The notes under the pieces are model-generated. The model did no database searches. It saw nothing but the letters and a program-made list of their open reading frames with translations, and was not told the origin of the DNA. Positions 34,790 to 44,595 of a stretch of 64,000 nucleotides of DNA are shown here, one piece after another (within the stretch, counting starts at the first letter, position 1; each line of letters begins with the position of its first letter). This DNA is from Paenibacillus woosongensis (lineage in GTDB: Bacteria > Bacillota > Bacilli > Paenibacillales > Paenibacillaceae). The stretch spans positions 3,100,001 through 3,164,000 of the forward strand of contig NZ_CP126084.1 of NCBI RefSeq assembly GCF_030122845.1. The letters run 5' to 3'. A program made the position numbers and the translations under genes.

Positions 34790-37666
34790 TTATTGCTCCT
34801 TTGCCCCCTGGACTTCGTGAACATCCAGCCATTCGGAAATTCTCGGTACCATTTGCTCGGTCGGCATATGTTCCATCTTCGGCCCAGGCAGCGAATATAA
34901 GAAATATTTTCCGTAGTAAGATTCCAAGATGCGCGTATCGTACACCACCACTATCCCGCGATCCTGAGAAGAGCGCACCAGGCGTCCAAACCCCTGTTTG
35001 AAGCGGATGACGGCCTGCGGCACGGACAGCTTCATGAATGGGTTCTTCTTCTCCTTCTGAAGCCTTTCGCTCTTCGCCTCGACGAGAGGATGGTTCGGCG
35101 GCTGGAATGGCAGGCGGACAATAGCTAGGCTGGTCAGCGCCTCCCCCGGTATGTCCACGCCTTCCCAGAAGCTGCTCGTGCCGAGCAGCACGGATGCTTC
35201 CTGGCCCTGGAATCTGCGGGTCAGCTTCGTGCGGCTGCCGCTATCCATACCTTGGCCGATGACGGTAATTCCCTCGGAGGATAATTGCTCCTTCAGCGGG
35301 TCATAGACCTGGCGAAGCATCCGGTATGACGTGAATAACACCAGCATCCGGCCGCGCGTTGCTATAGCCGTCTCGGCTAACGACTGTACCAGCATCTTCA
35401 CGAAATGTTCATCCCCCACGCTGCCTTTGACGCTCGGGAAATCACGCGGAATGACGAGCAGCGCCTGGTTTCTGTAATTGAACGGCGAAGGCAGCATGGA
35501 GGTCAGCAGCCGGTCGCTGTCAGCGGCTTCCTGCAGTCCAAGCTGTTCGATCATGTACTGGAATGACTTATCCACGGACAATGTAGCCGAGGTCATCACC
35601 ACGCTCTTCTTTTTGTCGAAGAAATAGTTTTTGAGCTGCTGGCTCACATCGATCGGAACCGCGTAAATCTGCAAGGAGCGGCTGCGGTAATTCCCGTTAC
35701 CTTCGATCCAGTATACGGTGTCCTCGTCATCAAGTTTCATAAACGAACGGATCGCTTCCCGCTCTGTCGCCAAGTCCTTGAGCAGACCGCTGATATCCGT
35801 CAGCAAGCTGTCCGCCCCGTAATCCTCCTGCTCGTCCCGGATGTCGTTCAGCATCCGTTCCCCTTTGCGGACGATGTCCCCCAGCAGCACATAGATATGA
35901 TTCTCTAGCGCACTGAGCGTATCCCAATCCTTAGGTTTCTTGTGCGGCAGCAAGCGAAGAACAAATTGCCCCGGGTCGCCAGGAGCCGCATCGCTTCGTT
36001 CCGGCATTAGGGCGAACAGCATTTCGCTCAGCTTGTCCCAGCTTTCCTTCACATCAAGCAGCGAAGGATAAATGCCATCGATTACAGTGCACCAGTCCGC
36101 GGCTTTCTCGCCGGGCGTATTCTGCAGCTGCATTCTCAAATTAGGCAGCTGCCCTGTCTTACTGTCCTTGAATAGGCGGGTTAATGTGTGTACGACCGTA
36201 AAGTATTTCATGTGAAGCCCCAAATGCTTGCCTGCCACATCTTCCAAATGATGTGCTTCGTCGATGACCAGCCGTTCGTACCCCGGCAGCAGCTGATGCC
36301 CTGCCTGAATATCCGTAAACAGCTTGGAATGGTTCGTGATAACGACATCAGCTACGCCAGCCTCGTGTTTAGCCCGGTGGTAGTAGCATTTGCGAAACCA
36401 TGGGCAGGAACGCCCCAAGCAGGAATCGGAATCACTGGCCACCGTTTCCCAGAAATCGCCGCCGCGGCTGCTCAAATTCAGTTCCTCATCGTCGCCCGTT
36501 TCGGTTTGAGTCAGCCATACGATCATCTGGGCTGCTGTCATGACATCTTCTTTGGGAGAAACGAAATCTCTCCTACTTATTTTATGTTCAAATTTGCGCA
36601 GACACAAATAGTGCTGTCTTCCCTTAAATACTGCCGCACGAAATGGAAATGGCACAACCTCAGTTAACAAAGGGATGTCCCGCTCGCGAAGCTGCTCCTG
36701 CAAATTGATCGTGTGCGTACTGACCATAACGTTCTCGTCGTGCTTTACGCTGTGATATATGGCCGGCAGCAAATACCCGAGCGATTTGCCCGTGCCAGTT
36801 CCGGCCTCGACAAGCAGATGCTTGTCTTCGTCGAAGGCGCGCATTACTTCCGTTAGCATCATGTTCTGCGCCTCGCGCTCTTCATATCCATGCAGCTTGG
36901 CGCGCAGATGTTCACTCACCTGCTCCTTGAACTCCGTAAAGCTGACATTATCTAGCGGATTGTCCAGCATATTCTCCCTAGCAGGCATAATATCCATCCA
37001 ATCCTCCACTTGCAAAGCGTACTGGCGGTAATACGTAAATCCGTCCGTGTCTTGCTCGCCCTGAAGCTGTCTTTCCTGCAGCGCAGCATCAAAGAACCAG
37101 CCCAGATCGCTGTCTTCCCCAGCAAACAGGTCGGCGAGACGCTGCAGCGTCAGAAGCGGCAGGTCGTTTAACTCTTCCAGGCATTTCAGGAATATATAGG
37201 CCGTGGCCAGCGCATCGCTGTCAGCTTGATGGGGCCGGTCATGCTCTATGCCGAACTCGGCAGATACCAGTCCGAGCTGGTAAGAACCAAGCGAAGGGTA
37301 CAATATTTTCAAAAAATCCATCGTATCCAGAATGCGCCCGGTAAAAGGCAGATAGCCTGTTTTGTCCAACGCGCTCTGAAGATAATTAAAATCAAAAGCC
37401 ACGTTGTGGCCGACAAGCACGACATCGTTTAGAAGCGGAACCATTTCCATCATGACTTCATCCAAGTCCGGCGCATCTTTGACGTCATCCTCGGTAATCC
37501 CCGTCAATCCTGTAATAAAAGGAGGAATCGGTATCGTCGGCTTAATGTACGAATGATATACCTGGGAAACGGTCAAATTATCATCTATAATGGCAAGTCC
37601 AACTTGAATGATCTCATCGGAGGACTGATTGCCCGTTGTCTCAAAGTCAAGTACAGCATATTTCAT
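34790..37666 (-). CDS. dinG: DinG-type protein: DEDDh 3'-5' exonuclease fused to an XPD-like helicase
   Basis: 958 residues. The N-terminal exonuclease (about 1-165) has DFETTG, HNVAFDFNYL and HQADSDA motifs; the XPD/DinG helicase follows, with Walker A AGTGTGKS and DEAH box VIDEAHHLED, and C-terminal motifs QGMDSGSRTKL and FKQGFGRLVRS. Four cysteines (YLCLR, then C-x4-C-x5-C in SCLGRSCPWFRKC) match the placement of an iron-sulfur cluster. The frame is open for 141 further bases upstream, but homology starts at MKYAVLDFETTG, so that ATG is used; its ribosome site is weak. Confidence 0.9.
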   Translation of the reverse strand: MKYAVLDFETTGNQSSDEIIQVGLAIIDDNLTVSQVYHSYIKPTIPIPPFITGLTGITEDDVKDAPDLDEVMMEMVPLLNDVVLVGHNVAFDFNYLQSALDKTGYLPFTGRILDTMDFLKILYPSLGSYQLGLVSAEFGIEHDRPHQADSDALATAYIFLKCLEELNDLPLLTLQRLADLFAGEDSDLGWFFDAALQERQLQGEQDTDGFTYYRQYALQVEDWMDIMPARENMLDNPLDNVSFTEFKEQVSEHLRAKLHGYEEREAQNMMLTEVMRAFDEDKHLLVEAGTGTGKSLGYLLPAIYHSVKHDENVMVSTHTINLQEQLRERDIPLLTEVVPFPFRAAVFKGRQHYLCLRKFEHKISRRDFVSPKEDVMTAAQMIVWLTQTETGDDEELNLSSRGGDFWETVASDSDSCLGRSCPWFRKCYYHRAKHEAGVADVVITNHSKLFTDIQAGHQLLPGYERLVIDEAHHLEDVAGKHLGLHMKYFTVVHTLTRLFKDSKTGQLPNLRMQLQNTPGEKAADWCTVIDGIYPSLLDVKESWDKLSEMLFALMPERSDAAPGDPGQFVLRLLPHKKPKDWDTLSALENHIYVLLGDIVRKGERMLNDIRDEQEDYGADSLLTDISGLLKDLATEREAIRSFMKLDDEDTVYWIEGNGNYRSRSLQIYAVPIDVSQQLKNYFFDKKKSVVMTSATLSVDKSFQYMIEQLGLQEAADSDRLLTSMLPSPFNYRNQALLVIPRDFPSVKGSVGDEHFVKMLVQSLAETAIATRGRMLVLFTSYRMLRQVYDPLKEQLSSEGITVIGQGMDSGSRTKLTRRFQGQEASVLLGTSSFWEGVDIPGEALTSLAIVRLPFQPPNHPLVEAKSERLQKEKKNPFMKLSVPQAVIRFKQGFGRLVRSSQDRGIVVVYDTRILESYYGKYFLYSLPGPKMEHMPTEQMVPRISEWLDVHEVQGAKEQ

Positions 37667-37754
37667 TTCTGTTCTATGGTCCCTTTCGTTCCAGTCTCTA
37701 TTTCTCTTAACAGCATAACAGAAGATGGGCGTTTTGAAAATTGACACAGATGAA

Positions 37755-37801
37755 TACAAAAGAAGCGATGCGCCGCAAAATAACGGATTCCCGCATCGCT
37801 C
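37755..37801 (-). terminator. Terminator after the TPR gene
   Basis: Minus-strand arms AGCGATGCG and CGCATCGCT enclose about 20 bases and are followed by TCTTTTG. It separates the TPR gene from dinG. Confidence 0.75.
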
Positions 37802-37817
37802 CTGCATTCGGCCCCGC

Positions 37818-38450
37818 CTACATCAATTTCGTAAGCTGAGTGCCATACTGAAGTTTTCCTGTGCTATGCAGACAGGCTTCCCAATTGGCTAACGGTTCCG
37901 GCAAGCTGGGGTCGCTATGGTGAGCAAGGGTGAAAAATTCCCTCGCTTTGCTGCGATTTCCCTTTTTCGCCTCAATGCAGCCAAGCGCATTGTAAATAAT
38001 GGAACGCAGCCGCTTGTTTGGCGCACTCCTAAGGACTGCTTCAAAATGGATTGCGGCCTCCTCGCTTTCATCCAGATGAAGATGGCACATCGCCAAATAG
38101 GTGCGGCCGATCAAGCTGTCCGGATATTCCTTTAGTACGGCCTGAAATTGATCCAGGGACTGGGGAAACATCAGCAGCTTATAATATCCCTGGCCTTTGA
38201 CAAAAGCGTCGGCGCTCATTTCCGGATAATCCGGCTCATATCTGTCCTCGAGACTAATACCGGATTGGCGCAGCATTCCCATCTTCTCCTCGAAAATAAG
38301 CCATTCTTCAATCATGCTATCGCTCATTTGCCGCAGAAGATGCCACTTTCGGGCAAGTTCATGCTTATGAATCCCTTGGGCGATCGGGTATTGCCGGGCA
38401 ATTTCATCCAACATTTCATTCATTTCCGCAAACACATGTTGAAACATCAT
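37818..38450 (-). CDS. Tetratricopeptide-repeat protein
   Basis: About 210 residues, probably cytosolic. The C-terminal half (about 85-195) holds TPR-like helical pairs: GQGYYKLLMFPQSLDQFQA, then GRTYLAMCHLHLDESEEAA, then NALGCIEAKKGNRSKAREF. The N-terminal half is helical and charged. An in-frame TTG lies 6 bases upstream, but the AAAGGGTGGG ribosome site best serves the ATG pair at 38450/38447. It lies between panD and dinG, where B. subtilis has ypmA-like small genes. Partner unknown. Confidence 0.75.
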   Translation of the reverse strand: MMFQHVFAEMNEMLDEIARQYPIAQGIHKHELARKWHLLRQMSDSMIEEWLIFEEKMGMLRQSGISLEDRYEPDYPEMSADAFVKGQGYYKLLMFPQSLDQFQAVLKEYPDSLIGRTYLAMCHLHLDESEEAAIHFEAVLRSAPNKRLRSIIYNALGCIEAKKGNRSKAREFFTLAHHSDPSLPEPLANWEACLHSTGKLQYGTQLTKLM

Positions 38451-38573
38451 CCGCAACCCACCCTTTAACGAAAATGAAATCAGTGCGAGGCCTTATGTTC
38501 ATTTTTTGTTCCCGGGGGGCTTTTCATTCCCGAAGGCATTAATTGCATAACGCCGGCTGCGAAAGTCTAGCCC

Positions 38574-38957
38574 TTAACGAATCGTAGCGTGGACTTCCTC
38601 TTTGGCAGTCTCTACGGGACGATTGTGCTCATCGACGAACACGACGGTCGGCTTATGGCTTCTCAGCTCTTCCGCGGACATTTGCGCATAGGAAATGATG
38701 ATCACGTTGTCGCCGGGTTGAACCAGCCGGGCTGCCGCCCCGTTCAGGCAGATCACTCCGCTCCCGCGCGGCCCTGGAATGACATAGGTTTCCAGACGCG
38801 CGCCGTTATTATTGTTCACGATCTGCACCTTCTCATTCTCAAGAAGATCCGCCGTCTCCATCAGATCCTCATCGATTGTAATGCTTCCAATATAATTCAA
38901 ATTCGCCTCGGTTACTGTAGCCCGGTGAATTTTCGATTTCATCATCGTTCTATACAT
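38574..38957 (-). CDS. panD: Aspartate 1-decarboxylase proenzyme
   Basis: 127 residues, pyruvoyl-dependent. Self-cleavage is expected between Gly24 and Ser25 in NYIGSITID, creating the pyruvoyl group. [28 protein letters not shown] contains the remaining active-site segment (key residues Arg54, Tyr58). It converts aspartate to beta-alanine for pantothenate. The start is 3 bases after the panC stop, and its ribosome site lies within the panC 3' end. Confidence 0.96.
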   Translation of the reverse strand: MYRTMMKSKIHRATVTEANLNYIGSITIDEDLMETADLLENEKVQIVNNNNGARLETYVIPGPRGSGVICLNGAAARLVQPGDNVIIISYAQMSAEELRSHKPTVVFVDEHNRPVETAKEEVHATIR

Positions 38958-38959
38958 GG

Positions 38960-39856
38960 CTATTTGTCTCCCTCCATCGTTAAAATAACGTTGTCGATCA
39001 GCCGGGTGGCCCCAAATTTGACCGCGGCGGCAATCAGCAGCTTCCCATCTGCATCCTTGACGCGCATCGAGCTTGGTACGGACTCCAGGGAAGGAAAACG
39101 GCGGATGTCCGCATAATCGATCACAGCGGTCGGCTCAGCTTCGATACTCCGAACCAGCTCCAAGGCAATATCCCCTGCCGTTGCCGATTCCTTCTCTCTG
39201 GCCATCTGTTCCGCCAGCCGCAAAGAACGGGAGATGACCAGCGCGGCCTGACGCTGCTCCGGCGACAAATATACGTTGCGGGAGCTAAGAGCCAGCCCGT
39301 CCTCTTCTCGTACGATCGGACAAGGAACGATTTCGACATCCATATTGAGATCCTGGACCATTTGCGTAATAACCGCAACCTGCTGTGCATCCTTCTGTCC
39401 GAAATAAGCCCGGTCTGGAGCAACGATATTCAGCAGCTTGCTGACTACGGTCGTCACGCCGTCGAAATGGCCGGGACGCGCTGCCCCGCATAGGTGATCC
39501 GTCAGCTCGGCCACGTGAACCTTCGTCTTCGTCGGCTGTGGGTACATCTCATCGACGGACGGCAGGAATACAATATCTACGCCTTCACGTTTGGCGAGCG
39601 CCATATCTTTGTCACGGTCGCGCGGATAACGGTCAAAGTCCTCATTAGGTCCGAACTGGATCGGATTTACAAAAATGCTCAATACGACAAGATCATTGTC
39701 CATCCGGGCGCTCCGCAGCAGGCTGGCATGTCCTTCGTGCAAATATCCCATCGTAGGAACGAAACCGACCTGAAGCTCCCTTCCTTCTTTAGCGGCGGCA
39801 AAGCGCTCAGCCCGCAAATGCTCCCTGACATCCTTAATCTCCGTTAACACAATCAT
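38960..39856 (-). CDS. panC: Pantothenate synthetase
   Basis: 298 residues of the nucleotidyltransferase fold. HxGH-like motif in [29 protein letters not shown], and the KMSKS-like region [11 protein letters not shown] are all present. It joins pantoate and beta-alanine using ATP. The gene starts 2 bases before the panB stop region, and panB-panC-panD run in pathway order as a tight operon. Confidence 0.96.
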   Translation of the reverse strand: MIVLTEIKDVREHLRAERFAAAKEGRELQVGFVPTMGYLHEGHASLLRSARMDNDLVVLSIFVNPIQFGPNEDFDRYPRDRDKDMALAKREGVDIVFLPSVDEMYPQPTKTKVHVAELTDHLCGAARPGHFDGVTTVVSKLLNIVAPDRAYFGQKDAQQVAVITQMVQDLNMDVEIVPCPIVREEDGLALSSRNVYLSPEQRQAALVISRSLRLAEQMAREKESATAGDIALELVRSIEAEPTAVIDYADIRRFPSLESVPSSMRVKDADGKLLIAAAVKFGATRLIDNVILTMEGDK

Positions 39857-39858
39857 GA

Positions 39859-40722
39859 CTAACCTTCCACCTTCCCTTTACCATACAAACCATCGACTAC
39901 CTTCTCGTCGGCAGCAAAAACATGCTGCTCTCCAGGGAAAGCGCGCGTCTTCACATCGTTCACATATTCTGAAATGCCTTGTCGGATCTGCTCACCGATA
40001 TCGGCATAGGTTTTCACAAATTTCTTCTCCCGGTAATCCGGGGCATATTTCAACACATCATGGAAAACGAGCACCTGCCCATCGCATCCCCGCCCCGCAC
40101 CGATGCCGATCGTTGGAATTGCAAGCTCCTTAGAAATTGCTTCAGCAACCTGCTCGGTCACCAGCTCCAGAACGATGGCAAACGCTCCAGCCTGCTCCAG
40201 AGCTTTGGCGTCAGCCATGAGGCGCTCGGCATCCGCTTGGTCTTTCCCCTGAATGCGATATCCTCCGATCTGATTGACGGATTGCGGCGTCAAGCCGATA
40301 TGGCCCAACACGGGCACGCCAGCCTGTACGACCGCTTGAACCGTATGAGCGATTTCTGCGCCCCCCTCCATCTTCACAGCATGGGCATGGCCCTCCTGCA
40401 TAACCCTTCTGACCTGACGCATGGTCTCATCGATGCTGCCATGATAGGTCATGAATGGCAAATCTGTTACGATAAAGGTGTGCTGGGCGCCTCGTGCTAC
40501 GGCCCGGCTGTGGTAAACCATATCCTCGATCGTTACCGGAATCGTCGTATCGTAGCCAAGCACGACATTGCCAAGCGAATCTCCGACCAGAATGAGGTCT
40601 ACGCCCGCTTCTTCCGCCAGCCGGGCAGAGGGATAATCGTATGCGGTAATCATGGTGAGCGGGATTTGTTCCTGCTTCATTTTTTTCATTTTCACGATGT
40701 TTAAGGCATGTTTGACTGTCAT
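39859..40722 (-). CDS. panB: 3-methyl-2-oxobutanoate hydroxymethyltransferase
   Basis: 287 residues. A TIM-barrel enzyme that adds a hydroxymethyl group from methylene-tetrahydrofolate to 2-oxoisovalerate to give ketopantoate. Motifs: MITAYDYPSARLAEEAGVD, LVGDSLGNVVLGYD, VKMEGG, GHIGLTPQS and GIGAGRGCDGQVLV. The ATG 9 bases upstream abuts AAAGGAG, so the one beginning MTVKHALN is better spaced. It is the first pan gene, with a 300-bp untranslated gap from birA. panE is not in the window. Confidence 0.96.
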   Translation of the reverse strand: MTVKHALNIVKMKKMKQEQIPLTMITAYDYPSARLAEEAGVDLILVGDSLGNVVLGYDTTIPVTIEDMVYHSRAVARGAQHTFIVTDLPFMTYHGSIDETMRQVRRVMQEGHAHAVKMEGGAEIAHTVQAVVQAGVPVLGHIGLTPQSVNQIGGYRIQGKDQADAERLMADAKALEQAGAFAIVLELVTEQVAEAISKELAIPTIGIGAGRGCDGQVLVFHDVLKYAPDYREKKFVKTYADIGEQIRQGISEYVNDVKTRAFPGEQHVFAADEKVVDGLYGKGKVEG

Positions 40723-41022
40723 TTCCTTCATCTCCTTTGGTTCTCAAGCCTCGCGGGTGGTTCATCATCCATCAGTCCGGCGCCAACGACAAATAAACCT
40801 TCTATCGCCATCGTCGCAGCGCTAAAAAGGTCCGAATCCAAAGAAGAGTCACTCTCTCGTTCGTCCCTTCTGTCTCGGTCCTTTCCGGCTCAGAGCAGAA
40901 TCCGACGCAACCGAACAAAACCACGGTCATGACGGTTTTTCACTTCCTTCAAATAACAATGTCCACAAGAGTGCAGCTCGAATCATCGATACCGCCTCAT
41001 GTGGACAGTATAACAAAGTTTC
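40723..41022 (-). promoter_or_regulatory. panBCD promoter and leader region without a gene
   Basis: 300 bases between birA and panB. TATACT on the minus strand (41007-41012) may be a -10. Immediately downstream are arms CTCATGTGGAC and GTCCACAAGAG (40996-41006 and 40961-40971), a 10-bp stem with one mismatch that overlaps the predicted start site. Further on is GGACC-x-GA paired loosely with TCGGACC followed by TTTTTAG (about 40831-40885), a possible weak attenuator. No known riboswitch was recognised. Confidence 0.35.
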
Positions 41023-42006
41023 TTAAGGATTACACCCGTCAAAATGCACTTCTCCGGAGAAAATTGTGGTGAGACTGTCATCCTCTTGCATGACGAGGAG
41101 TCCTCCCCTTTCTTCCAAACCGATCGCTCTTCCGCTTACTTCTCCCTGTGCAGTCTTGACGGTAATATGCTGGCCAGTTGTCACGGATAATGCCTCCCAT
41201 AAGTGACCGATCGGGGCGAAACCCTCTTCCATGTAAAGCCCATAGAGCTTCTCCATCTCTGTCATCACTGCGCCGATCAGTACAGCCCGGTCCACCTTCC
41301 GGCCGCTTTCGATTTGCAGAGAGGTCGCGATGGATGCCAGCTCCGGCGGCAAGTCGTCAGGTTCTAGATTGGCATCGATGCCGATCCCCGCAATGCAATA
41401 GCGAATCATTTCATCCTCACCTACGGACTCCAACAAAATCCCGCAAATTTTGCGTCCGCGGACCAGCAAATCGTTCGGCCATTTAATGCCGACGCCGATT
41501 CCCGTCACTGCCCGAACGGCGCGGCATACTGCCACCGCAGTGAGCAATGTAAGCTGGGGTGCTGCGGATAAGGGAAGCTGCGGACGAAGCAGCAGGCTCA
41601 TCCAAATCCCCTTGCCGGCAGGAGAATGCCACTTGCGGCCCTGCCGTCCTCTGCCGATCGTCTGCTCCTCGGCAATGACAAGCGTACCTTCACTCGCTCC
41701 GTGCTCCGCCAGCAGGCGAACCTCTTCCTGCGTAGATGTGGTTACATCCATTAGCTTCAAGGTCCGGCCGAAAGAGACCGTGCTCAATGCCTGGAGCAAG
41801 GTACTGTATTCGAGTTTCTCCGGTTTGCTGACCAAACGGTATCCTTTGCGGGAGACAGCCTCAAATTCATAGCCTTCCTCACGAAGCTTGTTGATTTGTT
41901 TCCATACCGCCGTCCGGCTTATCGACAATTTCCGGCTGATTTCTTCACCGGATATATACTCGCCTGTCCTGGACAGCAGCATATCAAGCAAGCGGCTATC
42001 ACTCAT
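41023..42006 (-). CDS. birA: Biotin-[acetyl-CoA-carboxylase] ligase and biotin operon repressor
   Basis: 327 residues: an N-terminal winged helix (about 5-60, YISGEEISRKLSISRTAVWKQ), a central ligase domain (about 85-270) with biotinyl-AMP loop GRGRQGRKW and IKWPNDLLV, and a C-terminal SH3-like domain (about 280-325). It attaches biotin to carboxylase subunits and, as a group-II BirA with a helix-turn-helix, should repress biotin genes. Its start overlaps the cca 3' end by 8 bases, as in B. subtilis. Confidence 0.95.
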   Translation of the reverse strand: MSDSRLLDMLLSRTGEYISGEEISRKLSISRTAVWKQINKLREEGYEFEAVSRKGYRLVSKPEKLEYSTLLQALSTVSFGRTLKLMDVTTSTQEEVRLLAEHGASEGTLVIAEEQTIGRGRQGRKWHSPAGKGIWMSLLLRPQLPLSAAPQLTLLTAVAVCRAVRAVTGIGVGIKWPNDLLVRGRKICGILLESVGEDEMIRYCIAGIGIDANLEPDDLPPELASIATSLQIESGRKVDRAVLIGAVMTEMEKLYGLYMEEGFAPIGHLWEALSVTTGQHITVKTAQGEVSGRAIGLEERGGLLVMQEDDSLTTIFSGEVHFDGCNP

Positions 42007-43303
42007 TTTGCTTCACCACAGCTTTCACATAATCGAGCAAAAGCTCCTTCTCATTTGGCACATCGCCGACGGCTACGAGCTGCAGCAGCCGCTTCATTAG
42101 ATCCCCCAGCCATGGGCCGCCTCTCTGGCCTAAAGCCGCAAGTACGTCCCCGCCGCGAATCGCCAGCTCCTTTAGCTCGTGAACGGGCACGTCGCGGTGC
42201 CAGCGCATTTCCTCCTCATTCAGACGAAGCAGCGCCTCTTTCCCCACGATTGCCTGGCAAGACAACCATTGGCGCTCGCGCTCCAGCCACAGTTGGCTGA
42301 TCATGTGTCCGTAGTGCAGCTGAAGCTCGATCCAGCTCCGGCGAAGCCGATCCGACCCGGCTGCACCGAGTCTTGCTTTTATTTCGCCCCATGCCTCATC
42401 AAATCTCATGATGTCTGATGTAGTCTCAGCGACCTGATTCGAGAATGTCCATGCTTTCATCCTGGCCTCCGCCTCATACCCGGATATTCCTAATCCTTGA
42501 AGGAGCAAAGACCATCTTAGCTCCTGGGGACTGGCCGGCATATGGCTCAACGCCTGAAGCTGTCCCTCCTGCCGGGGGCTCCGCTTGTCACCTTCTTTAA
42601 ATGGCAGCTTGGCATAATGCAGCAGCTGGCTGCGGCGAAGCAGCTCCAGTCCCCGGAGAGGATTCGGCCCCAGCATCAGACGCTCCAGTTCGGACCGTAC
42701 GCGTTCCATCGCCACAAAGGTTAGTTTATCCCTACCTTGAATAAGCGCCCGCCAGAGGCTCTTTGAGGGGCGGAAACCGAACACCGACGCAAAGCGAACT
42801 GCTCGCATCATACGGAGCGCATCCTCGTCAAACCGCTCCGCAGCCTGTCCAACGCAGCGGATGACTCCTTCCCGAATATCCGACCACCCCTGAAATGGAT
42901 CCGTCAGTTCGCCATCCAAACTGCGGGCAATCGCATTCATCGTAAAGTCGCGGCGCTGTAAATCCTGGGTAATCTCATCCACAAATTCGACGGCTGCAGG
43001 GTGGCGATGATCTTCATAATGGGATTCTGTGCGAAACGTCGTGACCTCAAACGGATAGTCTCCCATCAGCACTGTAACGGTGCCATGCTGCAAACCGGTC
43101 GGAATTGTACGTTCGAACAGTTCCATAACTTGCTCAGGCTTCGCCGAAGTCGCGATATCCATATCATGCACCGGGCGGCCCATCAATTCATCCCGAACGC
43201 AGCCTCCGACGAAATAGGCGCTGTAGCCGGATTCGAGCAATGTTCTAAGCACCTGTTCCCCCTGATGCAGCATCAGGGGGTCTACCTGCTTCCATACTTG
43301 CAT
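41999..43303 (-). CDS. cca: CCA tRNA nucleotidyltransferase
   Basis: 434 residues, class II enzyme that adds or repairs the 3' CCA of tRNAs. The head domain shows YFVGGCVRDELMGRPVHDMDIAT with the catalytic aspartates; TMNAIARSLDG, LRMMRAVRFASVFGF and the RRD-like/EDxxR-type region follow. The C-terminal part is more variable. It lies between bshA and birA; the overlap with birA suggests coupled translation. Confidence 0.94.
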   Translation of the reverse strand: MQVWKQVDPLMLHQGEQVLRTLLESGYSAYFVGGCVRDELMGRPVHDMDIATSAKPEQVMELFERTIPTGLQHGTVTVLMGDYPFEVTTFRTESHYEDHRHPAAVEFVDEITQDLQRRDFTMNAIARSLDGELTDPFQGWSDIREGVIRCVGQAAERFDEDALRMMRAVRFASVFGFRPSKSLWRALIQGRDKLTFVAMERVRSELERLMLGPNPLRGLELLRRSQLLHYAKLPFKEGDKRSPRQEGQLQALSHMPASPQELRWSLLLQGLGISGYEAEARMKAWTFSNQVAETTSDIMRFDEAWGEIKARLGAAGSDRLRRSWIELQLHYGHMISQLWLERERQWLSCQAIVGKEALLRLNEEEMRWHRDVPVHELKELAIRGGDVLAALGQRGGPWLGDLMKRLLQLVAVGDVPNEKELLLDYVKAVVKQNE

Positions 43304-43391
43304 AACTATAACCTCCAGAGGCCACCCCTCTTTACATTCAAACAGTCAGGCAGCGCATCGTGGCATTCCATGCCTGCCCAAATGAATTATT

Positions 43392-44552
43392 TCATCCGCA
43401 AAGCGGCTTCGGTACGGGCGTTTTGCGTCCCAGCACTTTATAATAAATGCTCTCATACTGCGCTGTAATGAGATCGCTGCTGAATTCGTTTTTTGCACGC
43501 GCCAAACATGCCTCACGGAATTTATGCGCAAGCTGCTCGTCTTTAAGCAGCGAGAGCGTGTCGTCCGCCATCTGGCGCGTATCGCCGATGGGGGACAGGA
43601 AGCCCGTCTCTCTGTGAGCGACCAGTTCGGGAATCCCTCCCGCCATCGAACCAACGGTTGGAATGCCGCAGGCCATCGCTTCCAGGGCAACAAGACCGAA
43701 GCTTTCCTTTTCGGACGGCAGGAGCAGAACATCCGCCATCGAGATAACGTGAGCGATATCATCCTGCTTGCCGAGGAAATGGACGCGATCCGCCAATCCC
43801 AGCTCTTTTACTTTCCATTGGATTTTGGGAAGATCGGGACCTTCGCCGACGAACAGCAGCTTGGAAGGAACCTCTGCATTGACCATATTGAATACATCCA
43901 CAACATCGCTTACCCGCTTGACAGGGCGAAAGTTGGAAATATGCATGAGCACCTTCTCACCGGGACCGGCGAATTCGCTGCGGCAGGATTTCGCGTCACG
44001 CGGGTAGTACACCCGCTCATCCACGAAATTATACGTGAGCTCAATATCTCTCGAAATGTCAAGAACCTCGCGGGTCTCTCTCATAAGATCGCGGGACACC
44101 GATGTAACTGCGTCGCTCTCGTTGATCGCCAGCCGGATCAAGTCCTTCAGCGATTCATCCTGCGCAAGCACTGTAATGTCCGTTCCGTGCAGCGTGGTGA
44201 CGATTTTCAGTTTATCGCCAACCATTTGTTTGGCCAGAAAAGCGCAGACCGCATGCGGAACCGCGTAATGCACGTGCAAAATATCCAACTCCTGCTGCTT
44301 GGCTACCTGCGCCATCTTCGTGGCCAGCGATAAATCGTAAGGCGGATATCGGAATACATAATAATCGCTGACCTCTACTTCATGATAAAAAATATTCTTG
44401 TGGTAGCTGCCCAAGCGAAAAGGAACGCTATGCGATATGAAATGAACCTCATGTCCTTTCTCTGCCAGCAGCTTGCCTAACTCAGTGGCAACAACCCCGG
44501 AACCGCCAAGCGTCGGATAACAGGTTATGCCGATTTTTAGAAATGGGTCCAT
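43392..44552 (-). CDS. bshA: N-acetyl-alpha-D-glucosaminyl L-malate synthase
   Basis: 386-residue GT4-family glycosyltransferase (GT-B fold). It makes GlcNAc-malate, the first step of bacillithiol synthesis. GITCYPTLGGSGVVATELG at the N-terminus and LLPSEKESFGLVALEAMACGIPTV in the donor site (key Glu of the EX7E motif) are typical. An AAGGAGG site lies 10 bases before the ATG. It follows bshB1 by 43 bp; bshC is not in the window. Confidence 0.94.
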   Translation of the reverse strand: MDPFLKIGITCYPTLGGSGVVATELGKLLAEKGHEVHFISHSVPFRLGSYHKNIFYHEVEVSDYYVFRYPPYDLSLATKMAQVAKQQELDILHVHYAVPHAVCAFLAKQMVGDKLKIVTTLHGTDITVLAQDESLKDLIRLAINESDAVTSVSRDLMRETREVLDISRDIELTYNFVDERVYYPRDAKSCRSEFAGPGEKVLMHISNFRPVKRVSDVVDVFNMVNAEVPSKLLFVGEGPDLPKIQWKVKELGLADRVHFLGKQDDIAHVISMADVLLLPSEKESFGLVALEAMACGIPTVGSMAGGIPELVAHRETGFLSPIGDTRQMADDTLSLLKDEQLAHKFREACLARAKNEFSSDLITAQYESIYYKVLGRKTPVPKPLCG

Positions 44553-44595
44553 AAAGTGAGGGACCTCCTTCGTAGTCTTGTGCCTTAATTTGAAT

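Noticed and set aside
40733-40815. 27-codon frame in the panB leader (MAIEGLFVVGAGLMD start)
   Set aside because: The GAG motif recalls a Rossmann loop, but there is no ribosome site and the frame ends at the panB start region; probably chance.
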